In this document: positions 12,661 to 24,544 of the stretch, piece after piece
How the letters are laid out: each line of letters opens with the position of its first letter
How positions within the stretch are numbered: the stretch's first letter is position 1
Source: Oxytricha trifallax
Lineage: Eukaryota; Ciliophora; Spirotrichea; Sporadotrichida; Oxytrichidae
Direction of reading: 5' to 3'
Length of the DNA: 64,000 nt
Assembly: GCA_000711775.1 (NCBI GenBank)
Contig: ARYC01000762.1
Coordinates: 1 to 64,000, forward strand
Position numbers and translations under genes: made by a program
The notes under the pieces: generated by a model
Databases searched by the model: none
Seen by the model: only the letters and a program-made list of their open reading frames with translations
What the model was told of the DNA's origin: nothing

Positions 12661-12851
12661 TTTTAAATAATTTTTATCGATAATTTAATGTTTTTTAAAT
12701 TTGTAAAATTAGTCATTTTAATTAATCATAAACTATTAAAATAGCTTTTATATGTCTTATTACTTTATAATTTGAAGTCTTTATATATTATTTCAATAAA
12801 TTAAATCATTAATATGTTTACTAATACTATTATTGCATTTATAACAAAAAT

Positions 12852-13231
12852 GGGGGGGGGAAAGTTTCCTGCCCCAACATTAAATTTTATATTGTTTGGC
12901 AATAAAAATATTAGAAACATATAAATTTCAATTTCAATTACCATAACCATGTACTAAACAACTTTTATTATTATAAAATTTTCAAGGTACATAATTATTC
13001 TTTATCAATTTATAGATTAAAAACAATGCCAAAATAATTGTTTTTTTTAATAATTAATTTTTATTTTCATTAAAATGTGAATTCATTATAAAGGTAGAAA
13101 TGATATTTGAAACTAGATTAAAAATAACTATATCATAATTGAAAATAAAAATTCTTTGAAAATTATAAAAATTACATATTTTTATGAATAGGGCAGGAAA
13201 CTACCTTATTGGGGGCAGGAAACTTCCACCC
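12852..13231. mobile_element. G/C-tailed MITE, type A
   Basis: Starts with a run of ten G, then AAAGTTTCCTGCCCC; ends GGGCAGGAAACTACC..GGGGGCAGGAAACTTCCACCC. The inside matches 44993-45414 in inverted orientation (shared TTTCTAATATTTTTATTGCC, read on the appropriate strand). No ORF. A clean target duplication is not visible at this copy. It lies between the beta-helix gene and the end of TM-family copy 1. Confidence 0.8.
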
Positions 13232-13499
13232 AAAAGCATCTAACAAATTTAAATACTATATTTTTATTAAATAATAAATTGTTTTAATTTAATTCAAAGA
13301 CTTATGTTATTATAATTAAATGAAATTGTTTAAATTAAATATTAATATTTGTAAGGTTAATTTTTAAGCATTTGTAACTTCTTAGATTTTATCATTGCTT
13401 ATTAATAATTAACTATTTCAATTACATCCAAAAAATATGAAAAGTTTTTTTATAAAAAAAATTATGGAATAAATGTGTAGGCTTATTAAATGAATTGGT

Positions 13500-16400
13500 T
13501 TAAAATAATTTTTGGTAGTACTATTTTTGAGTTGCTAATTGTAATGTATCTTTTAAAGATGAGTATGTGTCGTCGGGTTTTCTATGATCTTAGATATTTT
13601 TATTTGATATTAATTTAAATTAATTAATCATTTTTTTAAATTATGACTCATTATTAAAATATTGATCGTAAATTTTTGAAATAAAATAATTAATTTAACA
13701 AATAAAATAGCAGAATATATTTATATATTAAAAGTTTTTTTTTAAATGATCAACTGATCATTACTATAAAACCTCTCTTGTATAAAGGTATTTTTTCTTC
13801 AACATAATTGAAGTAATTTTTTACTCATGATTATTTTTTACTTTATTAAGCTTAGACTGTATAGCCTATATATTTTCTTCATATAAATATGAAGTTAATA
13901 GTAAATTTTAAGTTTTATGATTTTAGTTATGCGCAATTACAAGAAAAATTGCAAATTTTACAAATAAAAATATGCACTTTATATACTGAATCATAAATCT
14001 GTGATCAACTAACTTCAATGCAATAGAAAAATAAATTAAGTCCACTTATTCACTTGAAATAATATAAAAAAAAAGAAATTTATCAAATACACAAAATATT
14101 GTTTGTAAAAACCAATTATATATCATGTTTTAAATTTTATTAGTATTGATTTAATTTATATATATATATTTATAAATATATTAAAATAATGAACGTTTTG
14201 ATTTTATGAGCATTTTATTTTTACATTGCCTTTTATTTTTTATCTATATTAAGACCGAAACTTTCAAATTCGCTTGAAACATCCATTTTCTCAATTATCT
14301 AATTTTGTTTTTACAAATCTTATGCAGCTTTATTTTAAATTTCAAATTTCTCCTTTAAATCCAATGAGTATATATTTTTAAAAATTCTTTTGTCTATTTT
14401 AGATTTATTTTGAGATTAAATTTAGAGCTGTCTTATATAAATTTTCATATTTAAATCGCTTAATTTATAAGTTTTTATTTTCGAAGCTTAATTGTTACTT
14501 ATTTTCGTTATCTTCGATGAATCTATTGGATCTGGGTTTATTTTTGTCTTTTAGATTTTCAAAATATTTTAGCTCATAAATGGGATCATTCGTCTCTAGT
14601 AAAATAAATTAATTTTTTATACTTTCAAGTACTTTGAAAACATAATTTTCTTGGATAGTTTGAAATAATTCACTGATTAGAGATATTTGACCAAATCTAA
14701 ATTTTCAGCGATTTTCTATACTCCTTAATCATATAATTCTCTCTTTGCCCTCAGTTATAATAAAGAGTTATTTAAATAAAATTAAAAAAAATACATAAAA
14801 ATTTATACTTGATTTAATGAAGAGCTCCAATTGATCTGCATCCACAGACTATTCTTTTTTAATTTAAATATATTTAAAATGGGATATTTTGAGAATAATT
14901 CTCCACAATCGAATCAAATCATCTTTGAAGTTATATTAGAAACTTGTTAACTATCTCAAATAAGCTGATATACTTTCAACAATCATCTATTTATTGTTAC
15001 ATTTTTTATGAAATAATTTCATTAAAATAAAGCAAATATGGCATACTTATTTAAACTTAATGTGAATATTGCTTGCTGTCGATTATTATGATTAGCTTGA
15101 TCTGTTGGTCTTTAATTGAGAGGATCTCAAATGTTTACCCTAAACCCTTTAGATTTTAATTATAATATAAATATGATTTGAAAATATATATAAAATCCAA
15201 AAAGTATTGAAAAGAGACAAATTCATACATTATTTTATATTGTGTGACAAAAATTTATTGGGAACATTAAATATAAATTTTGCTAGTAGATTATATTTAT
15301 TTATAAATAGAGATTGTATTTTATTTATAAATAATAATAAAAATGAATTAAAATTTAATCATATTCACATAAAGTAATATTCTGATAAAAATTTACAATT
15401 GAGTTTAACTTTGATTATTAGGATTTTCATTATAGTCTCTATTGCTCAATTTTTATCTTAATATAAGAAAAATACAAAAATTTCAAAACTAAAACAATCG
15501 TTAAATTTAAATAAAAACTATAATAATTAAAGAAATAAGTTTTAAAATTTTTAATTAAAATTACAATTTTAATTTTTTTGAATTGCATATACAAACTTTT
15601 ATATTTTTTATTTATTTTTTGTGAGTAAAGAATTCTTTTTAATAATAGTTTGAAAAAAAATTATTGATTGTATTAAATATCAATTTGATTGTAGAAAATA
15701 ATAATTGTAATTATAAATTTGTTCTCTTCTAAAATTATTACTCACTAAATTAATTTGAAATAAATAAATTTTTGATTAAATTTCTTTTTATGATTAATAA
15801 TTCTTCTTAAATTATTTCATGTGCTTCATCGGCATTGTTTGAACCTTGTATTTGTCTATTAACCTATAAATATTGAGGAGTTGTTACAACGGTTTACATT
15901 TTCGTAAATTTATGACTTTAATTAGAGGATTAATTTCTTGCACTTATATCTCCCTAATTTTTATAATTTTAAAAATCAGATTTTATAAATTACTGATTAA
16001 ATTTATAACTGATAATACATATAAAATTGATTATTTATTATATTCTAGTTTTTATCAAATGAAATAGTGTAAGCATTATATACAATTTTTAAAAAACTAA
16101 TCTCCCTTAATTCTTAAAAGTTATATAGAATTTTAAATTTCAAAATGATTTTCTTAGTCTAAATCACTTATTTATAGATCGTCTCTATTATAAACTACAT
16201 TAATTAGATTTTAAATACTAAATGGTTTCTAAAAATTAAAAATAAAAAACTAAGTTAGAATTATTATTTCCTAATAATTTGAATATTTCTTTAATTAAAA
16301 ATATTGAAAAGTATAAATTTTTAATATAAATTCTCAAACAATAATGCAATTTAAATTAAATTTAAGAAAGCTTCAATTTTATAGAGAAAGTCACTTAATT

Positions 16401-19400
16401 CAATTTTTTAATTTGTATAAATTTTTATTTGATTATTAAATTTTCATTTAAACTTATTTTTTCTGTAACATTTATATTTTAATTATTATTATAAGAGGCT
16501 TTAAGTTAAAATTCTATTTTATTCATTGAGCTGACTATTGGTATTGTTCCTGGTTAAACTAAGTTTATCAAAATATTTGAATAAATGACCGATAAAATAA
16601 TACAAATTTAGTAACAATTTAAAAACTCTATAATGTACCATCAATATTAATAGTTTAGGGTACTTCTTTATTATTTTATCAGGTTGTATTGTTTAATTTA
16701 GTAATTTTACAATCTTAATCAATGGTTGATTATGATAATTTTTACTTATAATTTATTTAACTTTAAATAAGTAATATCATTATTTTAATTCTAATCAAGC
16801 CATAAATTTATCTGTAACAAATTTATGAAAGAGTTTTTCATGTAGTAATCAAAGAATATATAAAAAATAAACATCTAAATTTTCAATATATTATCTATAT
16901 GAAATTGATTTTATCGATAAATTTTGTCGAAAAACCCTGTAAAGTTGAACTTTATTTTTAGAAATGGCAAAATATCACTATATTACAACTGCTTCTAACA
17001 TGGTCCTTGTCATATTTCAGGGAGAATAGTTTATATTTTATGCTATTTGGTTAGAATAAATTAATTATTAAAGGCTTAGAACTGTACGTTCTATTTTCAA
17101 TCAACTATAAGTTTATATATTGTCAAAGCAACTCATTTATAATAGCATTGTAAAATAATTTTTTTGGAAAGTTAAATTGAGAAGTTAGGAACTTTTAGAG
17201 TTAAATCACTTCAACTGTTGGTCTTTTATTCGAAATTACTGATATCCCCCTAATAATTTTAGAAGATCTGAATGTGATTCAAAGGTCTCTTAGAAAGATT
17301 TACTTTTTCTAATATAATAATGATAATTAAGTTTAAAACATATTTATAAATAAAAACTAGTTATTGAATTTAAGTTAATAACTAATTCAATTTTCAATAA
17401 TAAAGCATAAATATTATTATTCATTTTTTTTATGATGACCTTCATTATCAGCTAATTTTTGATCATTATCAGATGAAGATAATTTATTTTAACTAATTTA
17501 TGATTAATCTTCATTATGATTTAGAATTTTTATGACATTTTTCGATTTCATTATAGCTTATTTAATTTAACTTCATACAATTTAAAGGGCCACAACATAT
17601 TTTATTGCAAATTAAATAAATTTATCATTAATTTAAGGGAAATATCATGATTAAAATTTACCCATAATGGTTATTTGTAATTTTATAGATTGATAAAACT
17701 AAAAATATGAAATATTTATTTTACATACAGGTCATAGTTTTATAGATAATTCTAATTATATAATCCAATAAATTAGTTATAAAGATAAATTGCATTATTT
17801 TAGATTCAATTTTTTTAATTTAGCCTTAATATAGTTTTTGTAAGGGATTTTTTGGCAAAAGTCTTTTAAACTTCTTATTTCTCATATATCAATAAATTCT
17901 GAGAAATATATAATCCTCTTTAAATATAAGTTTTTCATTTTATAGTAATGCAATGTATTGTATATTTCATTAATTCCTAATTGTATAATAAAATTAATAG
18001 TTTAAATATTTGATTGTTTTATTTTTAGTGGATTTATTATTTGATTAAATTACAATTATTCCTATTATTTGGGGTATATTTTAGAAATTAAGAACAAGAT
18101 TGATATAATTGTTTAAATAATCTTTTGAAGAAATATGTGAAATTAGGATTTGTGCCATCCAAATATTTATTGTAATTTATTATTTATTAATTTTTAATGT
18201 TTTAAGTTTCTTTAAGATTATCAGTTTGCTTCTTAGTCTCTAAATCCTTCTTGTTATAGAGAAATAGTTTCTTAATTATAGACTAGAAAAAAAGATGTTC
18301 CTACGGACCACTAATCAGAATTGAAACTATCGTGTATACTTTTTATATAAATTATAAATACAACACTCATAAACCCTCCTGTGTCTGAAATTGCATCTAT
18401 GAGTGTGGTCACTTGTCGTTTAGTATTTTTAACTGAAAAAATAAAGATTAATTTTATAATTTGAAATAAAATTAAAAACTGAATCTGACATGAATATATT
18501 AATATCGACTAAAGTCCCTTCATCCTACTCAAATTACTCTTTTAAATAAAAAAAAATAAAAATATTCATAATATAGGATGCTAAAATATTTTTAAAATAG
18601 TAGTTGATATATTTTTAATCAATACAATAATATTCAGGTAATTTATTTTTTTTTTTATTTAAGAAAGTAATTATTTTTATCAAGAATCTTTGATAGGAAA
18701 AGTTTTGAATATTTCAAGTCAAACTAATAAATATATAAAAGATTTTCATATTTTTTTAAACTTAATATGGAATTTAATTTAAATAATAACGAACTTTTAA
18801 TTTGAATTACATGTATTATTGATTAGCAAATGGTTTAGACCTTCTGGTATGTTGGGAGATACAATCCTGACCAATTCTGGTACCCAGGGATTGAAACCGT
18901 ATCTGCCACCTGTTTTAAGGGGTAAGTGATACGTAAGAAAGGATATAGGGGGATCTTTCAACAAAAACGCCGACCATGCGGTCATTATGTCGTAATAAAA
19001 CTACTGCCACTATAATTTCTCATCACATGGGGTGAAGAACAGAAGAAATAGTACTAGGAGCAAGGGGCAGACCGCTCAGACTCCATAAAGTGCTCTACCT
19101 TACTGAGGAAAAAAAAGGTTAGAAACCCTATTTAACAACACTTCAGTAGGGTATCAAAGCAGGGTTTTACCCCTACAAGGCACAATCTCGCTCTGGTAGG
19201 CAAAGGACTTTTACCTGCATAAAAAGGTTCTTCAAATAAAAACACAGAGCATAAATCCTGATCAGTTGAATATAAGGAAGTTAAGGCACAATTACGACAC
19301 ATAGTTCTGCGTGATCCTATGTGACCAGCCGCATAATTGTGAAGGAGACAAGCCTTAAAAAACTAACCATCCATCTGATTAATGAAATCCTGGGAGACAA

Positions 19401-22011
19401 AAACGAACCCGGTCTCCGAAACAGGACTCCTATGGTAGTGAGAAAGGGAAGAAAGAGCACAAATTATTATATACTATCTGGTTGGTTTAATCTCCAGTAT
19501 TAATTTCTGTAAAGCATAAAATATTAATAATAATTTATAAGCAAGTAATAATAATAATAATTAATCCACATCGGGGGCTAAGAAGCCCCCCGGATATGAT
19601 ATATGTATATATATAAGGGTCTAGCCCTTTTAATCAATTTAGTGACTCAAGGTGGGTTTCTTTTTTCTTCATCTTTAATAATCGGATATATTAATTCATG
19701 AAATTAGTATTAATCCACTAGTTCTCAGTCTAATTCTTAATTATAGTTCTCCATCATTTTGTCTACGACTTTTAATAATTAGTTCAGATATGTATCGAGT
19801 TTATCTGAACCATCCATCAGTAGACAATATAAACTCCTATTAATTTTTTCCAACGTTTGAAGTAATGAATCTTTCTCAGACCCATCAGATTTATGATAAG
19901 CAAATAATATTTTAAATTGATAAATGATTGTTATAAATATTTATAATTTTAATAAATTTATACTCTCTCATTTAAGTCTCTTCTAAATCTAAACTAAAAA
20001 TCTGAAACTGCTGGTTTCCAATACATTTTTAATTAATAAATTTTAAATTGTTATATTTTAAATATAATACTTGCTGATATATAGGAATCTTCCAAATAGA
20101 CATTTTAAAGAGTAATGTAATATTAAATATTAAGATAAATATTTAAATTTGGTAAGAAATAATTTTAAAATTATCTAGTAATATACTTCATAAACATATT
20201 TCTTATCAATGAGATAGTGATCGAATGAATTCACAGTGGATTTTAGTGGCTGTTTGAAGTCTTCCTCATCAAATATTATTAGAGCATTACTGATTAGGCT
20301 AAGATTTTGTTAACAACTTTAATATTAAAAATAGTCAAACTTTTTGAAATAAATTTAACTTAATCTATTTCTTAAGTGCTTTTACATTTCATATCAGGCT
20401 AATCTGGAAATATTTGTGATAAAATTAAGACATATTTACATAAATTTTACCAATTTATTGTAACTTTGTCTGGTTGCATTTTTTCAATCTCATCCTTAGG
20501 TAAGATTTAAAATTATAAAATTGAATTTTTGTTCTAACCGAGATCCCCCCTCAACCCAAACCTTATCCCCACCTCCAAAAATATTATTTTTAAATGTAAA
20601 AAATTTATTTTCACTACTATTTCAATTAATATCGAGTGAAAATGATTTTAAATATTTATGGTAATATTATTTTAATATATATTTTTCCTAAATGAGTCTA
20701 CATTAAATGATGTTTAATATCGTGGTATAATTACATGAATCAATAATTAATAATGATCATAGTATTATATAACCGAAAATGTCATTAATAAGCCAGATTC
20801 AGGCATAAAATATAAAATTTTAAATAAAATAGGGTGTTTTAGTGGTGGGGGTATCTCGATTAGAACAAATGTTAAATAAAGTTCCCTCTTGTATATTGTC
20901 TGAGCCTTTTACTTTAATTTTAAAATCAGGTTTCATACAAGGACCTTGCCCTAATAATTCTAATTTAATTGCTGTTACAAAAATTAAATGTGTATAATCC
21001 GAAGTTGTCAAGATCTTTAAAAGCTCCTTAGAATCTGTCAGCAGCACATGGTGTTTGGGGAATTTCTCTTACAATTTCATAACCAACTCCATCATTGATT
21101 GAGAAACTTACCTCATCTATATCAACTGTCAAATACTTATTCATCTCAGTGGCAATTTAATAAAATAATCTTTTCTTAGAATTATCTAAATTATTTCTAA
21201 CCGTATGTCTAAATTTAAAATTTGTATAAAATTATAATTGATATTAAAACAAGAAAAAACTAATAATTAGTGGCATTAATATCATCGTTAAATAAAAAGG
21301 TTATTATGTTTCCAACATCGAAATTATCTCTTGTTAATGTAACTTAAAATGATTAAAATTTTGAATATGATAATAAATTTGAAATACTTCATTAGGTTCG
21401 TATATTTGATTTTTATTTTGTGTAGTTTTTGTTATCATAATTTAGAGCGGTTTAGGACGTTAACCACAGCAATTGTAAAATAAACGAGGAGTCCTATTCT
21501 TGTCAGAAGAGTCACAATACCTCCAAATACGCTCTTAAAAGTTGAAGAATCTTTGTAACTTAATGTTAATTATATATTTAGAGTTACACATTTTAATTAA
21601 TAATAACAGTTTATCAAAAAGTATATAAGATTTCATAGAACGCAATTATTAATTATTTTCTAAATTTTTTCTCAAAAAATTTCTTGTTTTAAAATAATTT
21701 TTATTTTTTATTCAATTAATGACCACATTTATAATGCAAATTATTTAAATAAGCATTAAAGTGTAGTTAAAAAATTTTTTTTATCAAACAGATTTATATT
21801 TTAAGCTTACATTTATTTTTAGAATTCTTACCCAAGTATCTTAGATTTCTGATTTTTTTATCATAAAAAGAAATTATTAATTTATTTATTCAATGTTATT
21901 GGGTGTCCAAAGTTTTTAATTTATATAATTTCAAGCAATTAATATTTAATTTAAGTTGTCTTACTTTTTAACCCATCTCTGTATACTCTTAAAGCGATGT
22001 ATTTTATTCAT
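13500..22011 (-). CDS. Two-TM ciliate membrane protein, tandem copy 1 (subfamily A)
   Basis: ATG at 22011 (MNKIHRFKSIQRWVKKQDN joined to FGHPITLN across an IES). Then TM1 (SVFGGIVTLLTRIGLLVYF, about 21480-21550), KNQIYEPNEV, DNFDVGNI, VSFSINDGVGYEIVREIPQ, GPCMKPDFKIKVKGSDNIQ, QPDMKC, ISNALIIFDEEDFKQPLKS, EDSYISASI, QQFQIFSLDLEETQMREY and GTLVDINIFMSD. TM2 follows (RQVTTLIDAISDTGGFMSVV, 18290-18420), then a Gln/Ser/Asn-rich tail (DNDQKLADNEGHH at 17.4 kb; 15.8-16.0 kb; 15.4 kb), FKDDLIRLWRI, LYDQGVQKIAENLDLVKYLQ, SKKIMFSKYQRRMIPFMS, MKIYIRQLQIQ, DKRIFKNIYS and KPDDTYSSLKD at 13.55 kb. The layout matches a very large family of uncharacterised ciliate two-TM proteins; the function is unknown. 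A one-base deletion near 21440 breaks the frame after NRSKL compared with copy 2. The stop codon is not identified. Confidence 0.8.
14602..14631 (-). other. IES in copy 1, pointer AGTA, 30 bp
   Basis: AGTA at 14598-14601 and 14628-14631. Removal joins SKKIMFSKY to QRRMIPFMS in frame. In copy 2 the same position and pointer hold an IES of about 380 bp (25076-25455). In copies 3, 4 and 5 the coding sequence is continuous here. Confidence 0.9.
18797..19640. mobile_element. GC-richer insert of unknown class in a spacer of copy 1
   Basis: About 840 bp with clearly higher G+C than its surroundings, absent from the equivalent spacer of copy 2. It carries two short open frames: minus 18797-18985 (ATG start; contains YGFNPWVPELVRIVSPNIP) and plus 19321-19503 (contains NEPGLRNRTPMVVRKGRK, with GTG as first codon). 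Neither resembles a family I know, and neither is preceded by a longer frame in code 6. A perfect hairpin GGGGGCTAAGAAGCCCCC lies at about 19574-19591. Foreign DNA or an unrecognised transposon is likely; no second copy is in the window. Confidence 0.5.
20959..20998 (-). other. IES in copy 1, pointer ATAAT, 40 bp
   Basis: ATAAT at 20954-20958 and 20994-20998. Removal joins FKDLDNFG to LLGQGPCMKPDF in one frame. Reading through it produces a misleading standard-code ORF at 20820-21047. Copy 2 has the matching IES with pointer ATAATCC (31407-31413 and 31452-31458). Confidence 0.8.
21155..21275 (-). other. IES in copy 1, pointer AGTGGCA, 121 bp
   Basis: AGTGGCA occurs at 21148-21154 and 21269-21275. 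Deleting the intervening DNA with one pointer joins the block ending FDVGNI..NDDINAT to the block starting ATEMNKYLTVDIDEVSF. Copy 2 has the equivalent IES with a 6-bp pointer GTGGCA, enlarged to 157 bp by an AAT microsatellite. Confidence 0.85.
21915..21957 (-). other. IES in copy 1, pointer AAGTT, 43 bp
   Basis: The plus strand carries AAGTT at 21910-21914 and 21953-21957. Removing the spacer plus one repeat joins WVKKQDN to FGHPITLN. Copy 2 has the same IES (38 bp, same pointer, 32459-32501). Copies 3 and 4 read straight through this position. Confidence 0.85.
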
Positions 22012-22019
22012 TTAATTAA

Positions 22020-22680
22020 TGACATATTATTAAAATAAATTTGAAATAAATTCATTTATTTGTAAAGAAAATTAATAATTTTACTCAGCAATACTATAAA
22101 AATTTTATTTTAAAAACTTCACTATTTTCGATAATTATTTTATTACAAATTGTTATTGTTAATTTACAATAATCAGCTTAATTAATTTAATCAATTACAT
22201 TAAATTAGATAGTTTCATAAATAATAGAATATTAAATATTAATATTCAATAAGAATTTATTATTTACTATAAATATTATATTTTTATTACAAATATATAA
22301 AATATATATTAAGCTTTAGTTATTTAAATGCTTTCTTTATAAACTTTAACTATTTTTGAAACTGTTCAAAATTCTTATTTTACTCCTTTATATTATATAC
22401 TATAAAAGCCAAGTTAATTGAACTTCCCTTTCTACCATTATTGCTATGTCCAGTTAGAATTTTTATACTATGAGATTAATTTAAATTTTTTGTATAATTC
22501 TCGCCTGACAACTTTTATATAATTGTTATGGTGACATAATATTTTTAATTTTATTAGCACTATTAGACTTGAAGAGTTAAAAATCAAACTTTAACTTTTT
22601 ATATTTTTGAGATTTCATTAAGTATATTTATGATTTTTCCTATTCATCTTATTTGTTCCTTTTGGATATAGTTATAGTCC
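22020..22680. other. AT-rich spacer upstream of copy 1
   Basis: No coding block or repeat recognised. Expected to hold the 5' flank of copy 1. No promoter motif can be called. Confidence 0.35.
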
Positions 22681-23612
22681 AAATAGCATTAATAGGGTGC
22701 CAAAATGAATATCTGCTATGATATTGATAGACCTTTTATATTTAATAGGGATAATTAGAATAATTATATAAATCTTAATAAAATATCAGGAGTCCTAATA
22801 TTAACAAATATATTTACCAAGAATATTAAAAATAAAACAATTAAAAAATATTAAATTAAAATCAAGAGATTTTAAGATTCAAACCAAAGTTTTCTAGCTT
22901 AAATAAATATATTATTCTAAAAAATGGAGAATCAAAAATTATTTTAGGAAATAATTAATACTTCTCATCCATATCTTTGGAATAAAATAATTAAAAAATT
23001 GTATAAAAATCTTAAAATAATGAATTTCCAAAATAACTAATTGGTAAATTTTGTTAAATATAAGTATCATATAGGAGATAAATTTAAAAGTCTTTTATGG
23101 AGAAAGATATTTAAATTTTAAGCAAAATTAGATATGGATTTACATTTTTGACATTAAGTTCAATTAAAAATCACCTCGTTAATCAGTAATTTAATTAGGA
23201 GGACCTCTTAATATAGGTTAAATTAAATTAAAAGGTAATAATCAAGTTCAAAACTATATAAGGAGCACTTAATATTTCAAACTATAATATTTATTATACT
23301 TCTATTAATGTTAAAATTTAATTAGAAAGATCCCCTAAAATGACAAAACCATTTTAAAGTAATACTTTATTCCTAACAAAACAAATGAAAAATTGAAGAT
23401 TACATAAAATTTCATAAAGAATAATTGATAACTTAAACTTTTTAAGTATCAAAAGCAGTAAAATAATTGAATTACATAAAATTACTGAATTATTAAAAAT
23501 TCAATAAATTTAGGAAAAGAATTATAATCAACCTCAAAGAAACCCTAATTTACAAAATTATCTATATCAATCAATACACATATAAAGCTAATTAAGGGAT
23601 TTTGGGGTCTTG
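22680..23612 (+). mobile_element. TBE-like remnant with broken ORFs and a right terminal repeat
   Basis: Ends at 23612 with AAGGGATTTTGGGGTCTTG followed by ATTT, a degenerate form of the TBE-like end at 1529. Just inside, two plus-strand code-6 frames look protein-like: 22924-23151 (starts MENQKLFQEIINTSHPYLWN, TGA stop) and frame 2 ending at 23428 (contains LGGPLNIGQIKLKGNN). The second weakly recalls the IGGP..EIDE segment of ISXO2-like transposases, without its acidic residues. At this base composition open frames of this size occur by chance, so the ORF calls are tentative. Confidence 0.45.
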
Positions 23613-23619
23613 ATTTACC

Positions 23620-24540
23620 TATTATGCAAGTATTCCATCATTTTATAAATCAAAATTTCAATGTATAATGTTAAATCGAATCAAAGTATTAAATACGATT
23701 TTCACTAGTTTTATATTTGTCAAATAGTAAGTAAATTTCACAACCTACAGAGTAATAATTTGAAGAATAATACTATAGTGATTTTGATTTATGTGGACTT
23801 CTTAAGAATCACAAGATTAATCATTAAAATGTTATAGTGTTACAAAATAACACACTAAAATATTTACTATTATCAATTTATTTGTAATAAACTATTGTTA
23901 ACATAATTGACAATTAAAATTAATATTTTACTTTTAAAAAAATAAAGATTTTAGTTTAAATTTTGTAAATACAGTAATTTTTATTATTAAAACTATTCAA
24001 AATGTTTTATTTAAATATATAATTTAAAGTTTTACAATTAATTTACAATGTTTATTGATTGAATAAAAATTAATTTCTAATTTTACTGCTAACAAATCAA
24101 TATATGATTTTAGGAAAATTAATCTTAATTCTAATGTTTTATTGAAGAAAATAAATAAAAATTAATAATTTAAATTTTTCAATATTTAATTTTAATCTGA
24201 TTATTTTATTAGAGATTAAAACAATTATATTTATATATATATATAAATATAAAAAAATATTATAAATTTAATTTTATATTGAGGTTTTATATAAATTTTT
24301 TATAAAAGTTCAAGGGCATTAAAATATATTAAATTATGTTTGAATTTATATAATGAGTATTTTTAATTTATTTTCTAAAAATTTATCATTAAGATTTTGC
24401 TTTTAATTTTGTAACTTTTTTTGAAAATCACTACTTGTTAATAATTTTAAATAAAATTTTGTAAAAGCATTCTAGAAAAAATAAATCAAGTTTTTTATAA
24501 TTATAGTATTTAAAACTTATTGGGACTATTGCTTTATTTT
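23620..24540. other. AT-rich spacer between copy 1 and copy 2
   Basis: Contains the repeat block 23760-23910 shared with 12490-12660 and a TA run near 24227-24245. No coding recognised. Confidence 0.4.
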
Positions 24541-24544
24541 TAGA

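Noticed and set aside
15873..16067. 64-codon plus-strand ORF
   Set aside because: Antisense to the tail MDS of TM-family copy 1, which aligns with copy 2 on the minus strand.
20820..21047. 75-codon minus-strand ORF
   Set aside because: Its first part is out of frame with the real MDS and it reads through a 40-bp IES; only its C-terminal half is genuine coding.
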